A DNA stretch of 64,000 bases, taken from an uncultured Flavobacteriaceae bacterium. Lineage in GTDB: Bacteria > Bacteroidota > Bacteroidia > Flavobacteriales > Flavobacteriaceae. The position numbers and the translations under genes are program-made. Shown here one piece after another: positions 32,391-41,864 of this stretch. The notes below the pieces were generated by a model, which saw only the letters and a list, made by a program, of their open reading frames with translations, made no database searches and had not been told where the DNA came from. The DNA lies in the NCBI GenBank assembly GCA_905182295.1, contig CAJJAZ010000007.1, positions 62,001 through 126,000 on the forward strand, given 5' to 3'. Each line of letters starts with the position of its first letter. Position 1 is the first letter of the stretch.

Positions 32391-35300
32391 CTATTCTAAA
32401 TCAAATGTTTTGGTTTCTTTAAATGGATTTCTATCTATTTTTTTCATTTCAGCTTCAAATACAGGCCATGTTGTTTCAAAAAAGGCATTTTGTTTCTCTA
32501 GTGCCATTGAAAGTTCATTTTTCGCAAAGCGCATTAACTGTTCTTCAGTAGTAGTCATCCCTGTTTTTCTACTTCCAACATAACTAGAAGCCGCTCCAAT
32601 TCTTTGCATTACAGTGACTTCTGGGTTTCTTGTAATTCCTTGTCTCTTATCTATTGTTCCTAAATAAAGGGCTAATAAACTGTCTATTTCTTTAGAAATA
32701 CCTTTGGCTTTTTTAATACTTTCTTTATGGGTCTTTTTATCTAAACCAGTCAGCTCTTTAGACAATAGGTCTACAATTTGCTTACTTTCTACCAATTGTT
32801 TTACAGCATCTGCAGCGGTTTGCATATAGCCTTCCAGTACCTTTTCAGCATTGTAAACAGCTTCCATTGAAGCGAGGGAAGTTCCAAGTCTAGGATCAGC
32901 AGCTACGGTTATTTCTTGATCACTTTCAAGAATACCATCGGTTAATACTAGCTTGTATGTTCCTGGAAGAACAGATTTTCCACCACGCTCTGTTTTACGT
33001 TTAGAGATGCTTCTTGAGGGTCTGTCTGCTCCTTTTTCATCCATATTCCAATACATTCTATGAAATCCGGACTTTTTAGGTTTTTTAAAACCAATGGTTC
33101 TAATGAGTGCTTCTCCATTAAATACTTTTAAAAAAAGAGAGTCTTTAGAAGCTTTAGACTTATTGTCTTCCTCATTTTCATCAGTTTGAGGTTTTTCCTC
33201 AGGGCCTTTGTCATCTTTTTCTTTAGCCCCTTCTTTGGCAAAGTAGGTAATCATTGCACCGTATTTTTTGTTTTCCCCTTGGTATAAGGCATCGGCGCCA
33301 AAACGGCTTCCGGTGGGTTGCTGATAAGCAGCTAGGTAGGCCGTTGGAGGCGCAAATAACTGAAAGGACTCCTCTAGGACATTAGGATTTTCTGCTATGG
33401 CTCTCAATGGTCTAATGTCGTCTAGTATCCATGCGGCCCTTCCAAAGGTGCCAATCACCAAATCTTCTTCTCTTGGGTGAATGGCTAAATCTTTGGTAGA
33501 AACTGTAGGGAAACCTGCAGTCCATTTTTGCCATGCTTCCCCAGCGTTGAGGGACATATAAAGTCCGTCATCTGTACCCAAAAACAATAAGTTAGGGTTT
33601 TTTGGATCTTCTATGATTGAAAGGGTATAACTCGCCACGTCTTTTTCATCTACAATACGCTCCCAAGTTTTACCGTAGTTTTTTGTGCGGTAAGCATAAG
33701 GAGTATAGTTGAATCTTCTGTAATCATTAGCGATTAAAAGGGCCTCTCCTTTGTTGTTTGCAGAGGCTTTGATCTGAGTAATCCAACTGCCTTTTGGAAG
33801 GCCTTTGATGTTTTTTGTTACCTCATTCCAAGTGGTTCCACCATCTTGAGTAAAGTGAGCACGACCGTCGTCTGTTCCTATCCATAACATGTCTTTTTCC
33901 ACCGGTGAGGGTTCTATAACGAGTATGGTACAGTGGTTTTCTGCTCCAGTGGCGTCCATGGTTAGACCACCGCTTTCACTTTGTTTTTGTTTTTCTGGAT
34001 CATTGGTGGTAAGGTCACCGGATATTACTTCCCATGTCAATCCTTTGTCTGTGGATTTATGCACAAATTGGCTTCCAAAATACACTGTGCTATTGTCAAA
34101 TGGATCTTGTCCAATGCCTGCATTCCAGTTAAACCTTAATTTCATTTTTTCATCAGGTGCAGTAGGTCTTACTGAATAGTTGTTTCCAGTTTTCCAATCG
34201 TATCTAGATACAAAGCCTTGCTGGCTCATGGCGTAACCAAATTGAGCATTGTCTTTATCTGGAACAACGTCAAATCCATCTCCAAAGGCTATTTCTTGCC
34301 AATAGGAGTTTCTAATACCCTGAACTTTCCATACATAGGCTGGACCCCTCCAAGAACCATTGTCTTGCATTCCTCCATATACGTTGTAAGGATATTCGTT
34401 GTCTGTACTAATGTGATAAAATTGTGCTACAGGAATATTTCCAACAAAACGCCACGAAGCACCACCGTCTCTAGTAATATTCATTCCTCCGTCATTTCCG
34501 TCCATCATGAATTGACCGTTCTTTGGGTGTATCCACCAGGCATGGTGGTCTGGATGAACGCCATTGTCTACGCCATAGGCTGGCATAAGTTCTGTGAAGT
34601 TTTTCCCTCCGTCTTCAGATACATTTACATAAGTAAATACAGAGTACACCCTGTTTTCATTTTGTGGGTCTACAAAAATATCAGAATAATAAAACGGCCT
34701 ATTACCAATGTCTTCTTTGTCATTGACCATTTTCCATTGACTTCCGCCATCGGTAGATTTGTACAAGGCATTTTTCTTAGATTCTATAAGTGCATACATT
34801 ACATCTGTTTTACTAGCTGCAATGGCGAGTCCAATTCTTCCTAACTCTCCTTTTGGCAAACCTTCTTTGTCAGATAGCTTTTTCCAGTTTTCCCCTCCGT
34901 CGTAGGTTAAATGAAGTCCACTTCCTGTACCTCCAGATTTAAAGAACCAAGGATCTCTTTTGTGGTCCCATAATGCGGCAATAATTTTATTTGGATTTTT
35001 AGGATCCATCACCATATCTGCTACTCCAGAGGTGGTATTACTAAAGAGTATTCTACGCCAGTTTTTTCCGCCATCTGTTGTTTTATACACCCCTCTTTCT
35101 TCATGTGCTCCCCAGGGAGAGCCAATAGCACCAACATAAACGGTATTTGGATCTGTTGGATCTATGAGTATTTTGTGGATATGCCTGGTTTTCTCCAAGC
35201 CCATAGCAGTCCATGTTTTACCACCGTCTAAGGTTTTAAAAACACCATAGCCTCCATTTAAAGAGTTTCTAGGATTTCCTTCTCCAGTTCCGACCCATAC

Positions 35301-35597
35301 CACAGAAGGGTTGGATTGCTGAATGGCAACGGCACCAACTGATGCGGTAATTTGTTTGTCAAAAATAGGGGCCCATTTTATTCCTCCAGAGGTAGATTTC
35401 CAAAGTCCTCCAGAGGCAGTTCCTACGTACATTACTTCAGGATTGTTGTGAACTGCGTCTATAGATGTCACACGACCACTCATACCTCCTGGCCCAATAT
35501 TTCTGGGTTTAAGGTTTTCTAGTTGTTCCATGGTCAGTTGCTGGGCCACAGAAATACTGGCACAAAAAAGTGCCAAAAGCAAGAAGGTTTTTTTCAT
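32391..35597 (-). CDS. Large exported BNR/VPS10-type beta-propeller protein
   Basis: 1068 aa, SPI leader MKKTFLLLALFCASISVAQQ. From about residue 35 to 730 there are many BNR/sortilin-type repeats with Asp-box-like motifs (GGLWKSTSGGIKW, VFKTLDGGKTW, VYKTTDGGKNW, HKSTDKGLTW, HFTQDGGTTW). A long helical C-terminal region follows, with a K/E-rich linker (KEKDDKGPEEKPQTDENEED). This family is often called glycosyl hydrolase but no catalytic evidence is visible. Probably extracellular or periplasmic, perhaps peptide or glycan binding. Confidence 0.88.
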   Translation of the reverse strand: MKKTFLLLALFCASISVAQQLTMEQLENLKPRNIGPGGMSGRVTSIDAVHNNPEVMYVGTASGGLWKSTSGGIKWAPIFDKQITASVGAVAIQQSNPSVVWVGTGEGNPRNSLNGGYGVFKTLDGGKTWTAMGLEKTRHIHKILIDPTDPNTVYVGAIGSPWGAHEERGVYKTTDGGKNWRRILFSNTTSGVADMVMDPKNPNKIIAALWDHKRDPWFFKSGGTGSGLHLTYDGGENWKKLSDKEGLPKGELGRIGLAIAASKTDVMYALIESKKNALYKSTDGGSQWKMVNDKEDIGNRPFYYSDIFVDPQNENRVYSVFTYVNVSEDGGKNFTELMPAYGVDNGVHPDHHAWWIHPKNGQFMMDGNDGGMNITRDGGASWRFVGNIPVAQFYHISTDNEYPYNVYGGMQDNGSWRGPAYVWKVQGIRNSYWQEIAFGDGFDVVPDKDNAQFGYAMSQQGFVSRYDWKTGNNYSVRPTAPDEKMKLRFNWNAGIGQDPFDNSTVYFGSQFVHKSTDKGLTWEVISGDLTTNDPEKQKQSESGGLTMDATGAENHCTILVIEPSPVEKDMLWIGTDDGRAHFTQDGGTTWNEVTKNIKGLPKGSWITQIKASANNKGEALLIANDYRRFNYTPYAYRTKNYGKTWERIVDEKDVASYTLSIIEDPKNPNLLFLGTDDGLYMSLNAGEAWQKWTAGFPTVSTKDLAIHPREEDLVIGTFGRAAWILDDIRPLRAIAENPNVLEESFQLFAPPTAYLAAYQQPTGSRFGADALYQGENKKYGAMITYFAKEGAKEKDDKGPEEKPQTDENEEDNKSKASKDSLFLKVFNGEALIRTIGFKKPKKSGFHRMYWNMDEKGADRPSRSISKRKTERGGKSVLPGTYKLVLTDGILESDQEITVAADPRLGTSLASMEAVYNAEKVLEGYMQTAADAVKQLVESKQIVDLLSKELTGLDKKTHKESIKKAKGISKEIDSLLALYLGTIDKRQGITRNPEVTVMQRIGAASSYVGSRKTGMTTTEEQLMRFAKNELSMALEKQNAFFETTWPVFEAEMKKIDRNPFKETKTFDLE

Positions 35598-35642
35598 GAT
35601 GTTGGGTGTTTATTTATAATAATAAATATAGAAAAAGTGTGC

Positions 35643-36419
35643 TTAAGAATCCCTATTGGAAAGTGATTTTCTAAGGACAATAAAAGCAATGAGTGCTACA
35701 TTAGCATATAAAATGATTGGTATTACCAAGTGCATTTGGTTTAAAGCTATTAAAAATGCCATCACTAACAATTGAAAACCGAGTCCAAATGTAGACAAAG
35801 CAGTCATAAACCATTTAGGAAAATTTTTATTCGTAGCCGCTTTGTAATCTAGGGTGTAAATGATTTTGTCAAATATTCCATAACAAAACTTGTACGTGTA
35901 ATACAACCTATTGACCCACTTTTGATTTTCGGATCCTAATGCTTTTGGGACTTTACGTTCAAATATCCTAGAAGTCGTGTCTCCCTGGTGTTCATTTCTC
36001 AGGATAACATAGTAGTAGTTGTAAAGAGTTCCTTGTAATTGTAAGCTAGCAAAAGCGAGAAGGGCGATCCAAATAGGGGTATTTGTCAAGTGTCCAATAC
36101 TCAGGATAAGACACAAATTAATAAGGATATCCGACACGGAATCTAAGTACCTTCCAATATAAGAAGGCCTGTTTTGAAGTCTCGCAAGTTCTCCGTCTGC
36201 CGCATCTATGATAGATTTTAACACCAATAGTATTGCAGCGGTAATAGGATAGTCTTGCCATAAAAAAGCAAGGGCTATAATGGCAGTAATCACAAATAGA
36301 AGGGTTACGTGAACTGCGTGAAAACGGCTGTGTTGTAATTGTTTTGCTATGACTTTTCCAAAAGGCCTGCCATAATCTGAAAGGTCTAAAAATTGGTATT
36401 CTGAAGGTAATTTTGACAT
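35643..36419 (-). CDS. CDP-alcohol phosphatidyltransferase family protein
   Basis: 258 aa membrane enzyme. Signature D-x2-D-G-x2-A-R-x8-G-x3-D-x3-D seen as DAADGELARLQNRPSYIGRYLDSVSD (split across the quoted motif DAADGELAR and GRYLDSVSD). About six TM helices. Transfers a phospho-head group between CDP-alcohol and an alcohol in lipid synthesis; the acceptor is unknown. A candidate -7 box (CAAATTTA on plus) lies at 36497-36504, giving a leader of about 70 bases. The 229-base gap upstream of the gene shows nothing else. Confidence 0.87.
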   Translation of the reverse strand: MSKLPSEYQFLDLSDYGRPFGKVIAKQLQHSRFHAVHVTLLFVITAIIALAFLWQDYPITAAILLVLKSIIDAADGELARLQNRPSYIGRYLDSVSDILINLCLILSIGHLTNTPIWIALLAFASLQLQGTLYNYYYVILRNEHQGDTTSRIFERKVPKALGSENQKWVNRLYYTYKFCYGIFDKIIYTLDYKAATNKNFPKWFMTALSTFGLGFQLLVMAFLIALNQMHLVIPIILYANVALIAFIVLRKSLSNRDS

Positions 36420-36648
36420 GCTTTTAAAAGAATTTCAAAACACTAAAAAACGAAAACACGCTAGTTTAGCTCTGGTAAAGTCATTCTTTTGAGGCGCAAA
36501 TTTACAACTTTAGAATGAATTACATGAAGCGCTAATAAAGAACTCAAAAAGCCATACTAAAAAAGTAGATTTATTGTTAGAAATTCAAATGGCCTTAATG
36601 AGTGAATTTTCCCAAAAACTGCTTTTTAAGTTTTCTTGATTCAATTTA

Positions 36649-36966
36649 TTAAAAACAAATGCCATAAGGTCTGCGTATTTGCTTGGCCAATTCCATGATA
36701 CTGGTATTCTTTCCTGTTCTTAGAAATTCTTTTCCCTCTAAAAATAGTATTAAGGTAGGGACATTAAAGATCCTTAATTGCGCGGTTAATTCATTACTTC
36801 CTTCACTTTCAGGCACTGAAATAAATGTAAATTTTGGAAATTCTGTTTCTAATAGTGCTTTTATTTTTGGTTCTAGCACACTGCAAACACTACAGCGCTC
36901 CCCCTTAAAATAAAGTGCAGTGGCTGCTTGGCTTTGAATTTCTTCTAAAATATTTAATTCGCTCAT
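36649..36966 (-). CDS. Thioredoxin-like protein
   Basis: 105 aa. Thioredoxin fold with active-site-like CSVC at residues 25-28 (YFKGERCSVCSVLEPKIKALL), cis-Pro in FNVPTLILF, and GKEFLRTGKN. The tail ends in RRPYGICF with an extra Cys. Cytoplasmic (no signal). Could be a thiol reductase partner; single-gene unit. Confidence 0.85.
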   Translation of the reverse strand: MSELNILEEIQSQAATALYFKGERCSVCSVLEPKIKALLETEFPKFTFISVPESEGSNELTAQLRIFNVPTLILFLEGKEFLRTGKNTSIMELAKQIRRPYGICF

Positions 36967-37029
36967 TAATTGATTGTTACGGCCAATCCATAGGCCTGAA
37001 ACAACTATTTATTACACTAAAAAGCGTGA

Positions 37030-38397
37030 TTATCGCTGAATCTTATTAGGAAATTTCACCACGCTTTCCTGTCCGTTAGCGCCTACGGCCGATACCCCAA
37101 AAAAGTAGTTGTCTACCACCATTCCTTTTAAGGTAAAAGAAGTCACATTGCCCACATTTCTAGACATATCCCAGGTAGGAGAGGTGGTGTCTCTCCAATA
37201 AATTTTATACCCAACAGCTCCTGGCACTGCATCCCAAGAGAAGGTAGCTGCTGATGCTACGGCGCCTCCTAAGGCCACTGTTTCTGGAGGGGTAGGTGCC
37301 CATGCTAAACCCGCTAGAGAAATGGCATTTACTGCGGTGAGTTTGGCAGCATAATCAAAGTTTACATGTTCTAGGACATCGCCGTAGGCAATACCCCCTT
37401 CTTCTCTTATATCTTGGTGTTGTTGGGTGTAGTTTTCATGGGCTTCCATGATTCTAACTCCAGCAAAACCAGCGTCATTAAAAGGTCTGTGGTGGCCCCC
37501 TCGTCCAAATCTATCCAATCTATAGATGAGCATTGGATTCATTTCTGGCATGTATTTTTTTACTTGCTTGTGAATGTGTCTGGCCAATTGTCTGGAAATA
37601 CCATCTACCTCTCCACCATAGAAACGTCTGGCATTTCTTTCTCTTTCTGTTTCTGTTGGGGGAACTGGCTCAGAAAAAATTCTAAAATCAGTATTGCTAA
37701 TCGTTCCATCTACACCGGTAATATTACCTATCATGTCGTTATTTAAAATCCCAATAATTTCCCATCCTTGTGCTTTGGCATATTCCGCCAATCCTTTTCC
37801 ACCAAATAAGCCTTGCTCTTCACCCGAAAGCCCAACATATATAATACTGTTTTCAAAAGTGTATTTAGACAATACTCTTGCAGCTTCCAGTGTTCCAGCC
37901 ATACCAGAGGCGTTGTCATTGGCTCCTGGAGAAGTGGAGGTATAGTCTGTTGGATCACTGACTCTGGAGTCAATGTCTCCACTCATAATGATAAATTTAT
38001 TGGGGTATTTACTGCCTCGTTGAATAGCCAACACATTGACAATATTAACATCTTTAACGATTCTACCGTTGGTTCCTTTTTTGACTAAATTCCCTTGGTA
38101 AAAAACTTCCAAGCAATCCCCACAATTGGCAGCGGTGTTTTCAAAACTTTTTTTGATCCATCTTCTTGCAGCCCCTATACCTGTTTTATTAGAGAGGGTG
38201 TCTGACAGCGTATGTCTGGTGCCAAAATTAACCAGGCTGGTCATATCTTGTTCTATGCGCGTTGCAGACACCTGATCTATGATTGAATAGATGTCCTGAT
38301 CTGTCTGTGCTTGAACGTTTGTAGTGCTCAGCCCAAAAAAGAGTAGCGACAATAAAGTGAAAAAAGGCATCTTGAAAGCGAAACTTAGGTTTTTCAT
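37030..38397 (-). CDS. Secreted M28 family aminopeptidase with fibronectin type III domain
   Basis: 455 aa with a signal peptide (MPFFTLLSLLFFGLSTTNVQAQ). M28 zinc peptidase motifs: IMSGDIDSRV, PGANDNASGMAG (metal Asp), GLSGEEQGLFGG (catalytic and metal Glu), ILNNDMIGN (metal Asp), and GGHHRPFNDAGFAGVRIMEAHE. Residues about 370-450 form an FN3 domain (ATFSWDAVPGAVGYKIYWRD). Releases N-terminal amino acids from peptides outside the cell membrane. No T9SS C-terminal domain is visible after the FN3. Confidence 0.92.
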   Translation of the reverse strand: MKNLSFAFKMPFFTLLSLLFFGLSTTNVQAQTDQDIYSIIDQVSATRIEQDMTSLVNFGTRHTLSDTLSNKTGIGAARRWIKKSFENTAANCGDCLEVFYQGNLVKKGTNGRIVKDVNIVNVLAIQRGSKYPNKFIIMSGDIDSRVSDPTDYTSTSPGANDNASGMAGTLEAARVLSKYTFENSIIYVGLSGEEQGLFGGKGLAEYAKAQGWEIIGILNNDMIGNITGVDGTISNTDFRIFSEPVPPTETERERNARRFYGGEVDGISRQLARHIHKQVKKYMPEMNPMLIYRLDRFGRGGHHRPFNDAGFAGVRIMEAHENYTQQHQDIREEGGIAYGDVLEHVNFDYAAKLTAVNAISLAGLAWAPTPPETVALGGAVASAATFSWDAVPGAVGYKIYWRDTTSPTWDMSRNVGNVTSFTLKGMVVDNYFFGVSAVGANGQESVVKFPNKIQR

Positions 38398-38449
38398 GGG
38401 TGGATGGTTGTTTAATTTAAAAAAACTAAAAATACAATTATTAGCGGAT

Positions 38450-39889
38450 TTATTTAAGATTCTGAAGTATGGGTTTGGCCAATTCTTTTAAATGGGTCAA
38501 CAAAGCGCTTAAGATTTCTGGATCTGTTTTTGGATTCATAATAGTGACCCTAAGGTAATGGGTACCCCTGAGTTTTGTTTGTACGATATAAAAGGAACCT
38601 TCTTGAACCAATGCAAATCTCAAGCGTTCATTTAATGTATTGAGCTCTTTTTCAGACAGTTGTTTTTGTACCATCCTAAAACAGACAATATTGGTCTGTG
38701 GCTCTAATGCCAATTCAAAATTGGCGTCTTTTTTGATGATTTCTGAAAAGCGGCGACCCATTTGGTAAAGCTTAGTCACAAATTCATCGAATACTGAGGG
38801 GCCGTATTGATTCAGTAATACAAACCAATGAATAGACATCATACTTTTAGTGCATTCAAAGGTACGCTTGGCCATATTGTACCAATCCTCATGATCTGCA
38901 TCTGACAATAAATAATCTGCTTTTTGACTGAAGGTTTGGTAACTGTGTGAACCGTCTTTAAATAATAGTGCAGTGGTCAATGCAGGCATCATCATCATTT
39001 TGTGGCCGTCTATGGCTACCGAATCTGCTTTTTCTATACCCGCTAAATCTTTTTTAAAGTGTTGGGCGTAAATGGCTGCTCCGCCATGGGCAGCATCTAC
39101 ATGAAACCACAGCCCGTGCTTTTGAGCAAAAGAAGCGATCTCGTCTAATGGATCTATGGTTCCAGTGGCTGTAGAGGGGGCACTACCTACAATAGCAAAC
39201 ACCTGAATCCCCTCCTGCTTTGCTTTTTCTATGGTGGCCTCCAAGGCCTTGGTATCCATAGCGTAATTTGTTGTTGCCGGGACTTTTAAAATACCCTTAT
39301 CTCCCAAGCCCATAATTCTTGCCGCTCGGTCTACACAATAGTGCGCTTCTTCACAAACTAGAATACCTAGGGATTCTTCATGTCCATTTTTCCATACACC
39401 GGAACGGTCTTTTACACTTCTAGCAGCTAGTAAAGCGGTAAGGTTGGCTAGAGTGCCGCCTGAGGTAAGGTAGCCCCTTGCATGGGAGTCAAACCCTAAT
39501 TGAGAACACAATTGATCTGTAATAATACGTTCTATAGCTGTATTGGCTATGCCCATTTCATATACCGCAGAACCATTGTTTAAAAAAGAGGTGAGCATGG
39601 AGGACACTGCTGTAATAGGGGCCGGTGGGGCTACTTGGTGCCCTATGTATTTGGGCTGGTGTACGTGTATGGACCGGTCAATAAGGTCCTGAACCAAGGT
39701 TTGGAAATCTTGCTTTTCTGGGTATTCTTCCCAGAATTTTCTTTCTATTTCAGGGTCTGTATACGGGATGGTTTTGTGGGTAGCCTTTTGAGCTGCTTTT
39801 AAGTGTTTACCCAATAGGTCCACCATTTGGTGTCCATGAGTTTGGAAGGCGTCTGCTGCGTAAACTTTTGCTAAAATGGATGCTTTCAT
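38450..39889 (-). CDS. Group II pyridoxal-dependent decarboxylase
   Basis: 479 aa. Motifs: GYLTSGGTLANLTALLAAR, ICEEAHYCVDRA-type segment (VCEEAHYCVDRAARIMG), HVDAAHGGAAIY (PLP Asp and His), and Schiff-base Lys in VAIDGHKMMMMPAL. Belongs to the aspartate/DABA/aromatic amino-acid decarboxylase superfamily; the substrate cannot be assigned. Cytoplasmic. Stand-alone gene with no polyamine or siderophore genes near by. Confidence 0.9.
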   Translation of the reverse strand: MKASILAKVYAADAFQTHGHQMVDLLGKHLKAAQKATHKTIPYTDPEIERKFWEEYPEKQDFQTLVQDLIDRSIHVHQPKYIGHQVAPPAPITAVSSMLTSFLNNGSAVYEMGIANTAIERIITDQLCSQLGFDSHARGYLTSGGTLANLTALLAARSVKDRSGVWKNGHEESLGILVCEEAHYCVDRAARIMGLGDKGILKVPATTNYAMDTKALEATIEKAKQEGIQVFAIVGSAPSTATGTIDPLDEIASFAQKHGLWFHVDAAHGGAAIYAQHFKKDLAGIEKADSVAIDGHKMMMMPALTTALLFKDGSHSYQTFSQKADYLLSDADHEDWYNMAKRTFECTKSMMSIHWFVLLNQYGPSVFDEFVTKLYQMGRRFSEIIKKDANFELALEPQTNIVCFRMVQKQLSEKELNTLNERLRFALVQEGSFYIVQTKLRGTHYLRVTIMNPKTDPEILSALLTHLKELAKPILQNLK

Positions 39890-39948
39890 AGGAATTTCTA
39901 AAGCCTCTAAATTAAGTTAAAACACTTAATAATTAGGGGTACAGGATG

Positions 39949-39983
39949 CAAAAAAAAAAGCGCCACCCGAAGGGTGGCGCTAC
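39949..39983 (-). terminator. Strong terminator of the marR-fadN-fadA-fadE operon
   Basis: AGCGCCACCC-(loop)-GGGTGGCGCT, a perfect 10-bp GC-rich stem followed on the minus strand by T10. It lies about 50 bases after the fadE stop. Confidence 0.93.
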
Positions 39984-40034
39984 ATACATAAAATATAAAA
40001 ACCAGTAATAAGTATGTATCTACTTTAAGAATGT

Positions 40035-41843
40035 TTAGTCAAAGCTGTATCCGTTGTCTGCAGCCACTTTATCTGCAATGAGATGGGTGAGGGCTACAAT
40101 GTTAGGGTAGTTGGTGTACTTGGTGAAACGTTTAAGTCCCATGAGCATCATACGCTGTTCGTCTCCTTCTGCAAAAGAAATAACAGCTTCTTTTCCTCTA
40201 GATTGAACAATTTCTACCGCCCTGTAAAGGTACAGTTGCGTCATGGCAATTTGTGTCTTTTGAGCGTCTTCTCCAAAACGTTTGGCGTTTTTCTCTGTTC
40301 TGAGTAGGGTAGATTCCGCCATATACACTTCGATAAGGATGTCTGCTGCAGCCATTAATAATTGCTGATGGGATTCTAGATCTGGTCCAAATTTTTGTAC
40401 GGCAGATCCTGCGACCATTAAGAACACTTTTTTAAGTCTCTTGATAATGTCTTTTTCCTCTGCAAACAATGTGCTGTAGTCAGGTGTGTCAAAAGAAGGA
40501 ATTCCCATGAGCTCTTCACCAACAGCAGTTGCTGGGCCTAATAGGTCTACATGCCCCTTCATGGCTTTTTTCACAAGCATTCCAACGGCTAACATTCTAT
40601 TGATTTCATTGGTTCCTTCGTAGATTCTTGAAATTCGAGCATCTCTCCAAGCAGACTCCATAGGCGTGTCTGCACTAAAGCCCATACCGCCAAAAATTTG
40701 AATTCCTTCATCTGCACATGCCTGAACATCTTCAGATACGGCTACTTTTAAGATAGAACACTCAATGGCATATTCTTCTACGCCTTTTAATTCTGCATCT
40801 TGATGTGAGTTACCCTCCGCTTCTCTGAGCGAAATTCTGTCTTCAATATTTTTAGCAGCCCTGTACGAGGCAGCTTCATCTGCATAGGTATTGGTAGCCA
40901 TAGCGGCAATTTTGGTCTTAATAGCTCCAAAGTTTACGATAGGCGTTTTAAACTGAACGCGCTCGTTGGCGTAGTTAACGGCCTCTTTAATAATCCTTCT
41001 TTGGGCGTCCAAACAAGCTGCTGCTAATTTGATTCTACCCACATTAAGCGCATTCATCGCAATTTTAAAACCATTCCCTCTTTCTGAGAGCATATTTTCT
41101 GCAGGCACCTTGGTATCTGTAAAAAATACTTGACGGGTAGAGGAGGAGTGAATCCCTAGCTTCTTCTCTTCATCTCCCATGGTAATTCCATTGGAGGGAT
41201 CATTTTCTACAATGAAACCAGTAATATTTTTGTCGTTTTCTATACGAGCAAATACTATAAACATATTGCAGAAGCCCGCATTGGAAATCCACATTTTTTG
41301 ACCTGATATAAGGTAGTGGCTTCCATCTTCAGATAAAACTGCTTTGGTTTTACCAGAGTTTGCGTCTGATCCTGCGCCTGGTTCTGTAAGGCAATAGGCA
41401 CCAAACCATTCTCCAGTAGCCAATCTAGGCACGTATTTTTGTTTTTGTGCTTCAGTACCATATAGTGTAATGGGCATGGTGCCAATTCCAGTATGCGCTC
41501 CAAAAGCGGTACTAAAAGATCCTGTTGCGCCTGATATATAGTCACAAACTAACATAGTAGAGACAAAACCCATTCCTAAACCACCGTATTGCTCTGGTAC
41601 CGCAACACCTAAAAGACCCATTTCACCTGCTTTACGCATGGTTTCTTCTGTAAAGGCGTAGTCTTTCTTTTCAAATCTTTCCCAATGTGCCCACAGCTCT
41701 TTGTCTACAAACTCTTTGGTACTATCACGCATCATTTTTTGCTCTTCACTTAGATCTTCTAAGGTGAAAACATCTTCACAGGCCGTTTCTTTTACTAAGA
41801 ACTGTCCTCCGCGTAACAATTCATTTTGTTCTGTTGCACTCAT
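40035..41843 (-). CDS. fadE: Acyl-CoA dehydrogenase
   Basis: 602 aa, the long form with an additional C-terminal helical domain. FAD/substrate motifs: MGLLGVAVPEQYGGLGMGF, CLTEPGAGSDANSGKT, GQKMWISNAGFCNMFIVFA, VGRIKLAAACLDAQRR and RISRIYEGTNEINR with the catalytic Glu region. First oxidative step of beta-oxidation. Third structural gene in the operon, 21 bases after fadA; same gene order fadN-fadA-fadE as in Bacillus subtilis. Confidence 0.93.
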   Translation of the reverse strand: MSATEQNELLRGGQFLVKETACEDVFTLEDLSEEQKMMRDSTKEFVDKELWAHWERFEKKDYAFTEETMRKAGEMGLLGVAVPEQYGGLGMGFVSTMLVCDYISGATGSFSTAFGAHTGIGTMPITLYGTEAQKQKYVPRLATGEWFGAYCLTEPGAGSDANSGKTKAVLSEDGSHYLISGQKMWISNAGFCNMFIVFARIENDKNITGFIVENDPSNGITMGDEEKKLGIHSSSTRQVFFTDTKVPAENMLSERGNGFKIAMNALNVGRIKLAAACLDAQRRIIKEAVNYANERVQFKTPIVNFGAIKTKIAAMATNTYADEAASYRAAKNIEDRISLREAEGNSHQDAELKGVEEYAIECSILKVAVSEDVQACADEGIQIFGGMGFSADTPMESAWRDARISRIYEGTNEINRMLAVGMLVKKAMKGHVDLLGPATAVGEELMGIPSFDTPDYSTLFAEEKDIIKRLKKVFLMVAGSAVQKFGPDLESHQQLLMAAADILIEVYMAESTLLRTEKNAKRFGEDAQKTQIAMTQLYLYRAVEIVQSRGKEAVISFAEGDEQRMMLMGLKRFTKYTNYPNIVALTHLIADKVAADNGYSFD

Positions 41844-41864
41844 AATAGGAAGTTTATTAATGTT

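Noticed and set aside
34218-34844. 208-aa plus-strand ORF
   Set aside because: Antisense shadow of the 1068-aa BNR protein; composition unlike a real protein and no family motif.
32391-35597. Glycoside hydrolase activity of the BNR protein
   Set aside because: BNR/VPS10 repeats alone do not show catalysis; no acid/nucleophile arrangement could be identified.
37030-38397. T9SS C-terminal sorting domain on the M28 peptidase
   Set aside because: The protein ends with an FN3 domain; the usual type A or B sorting motifs are not visible.
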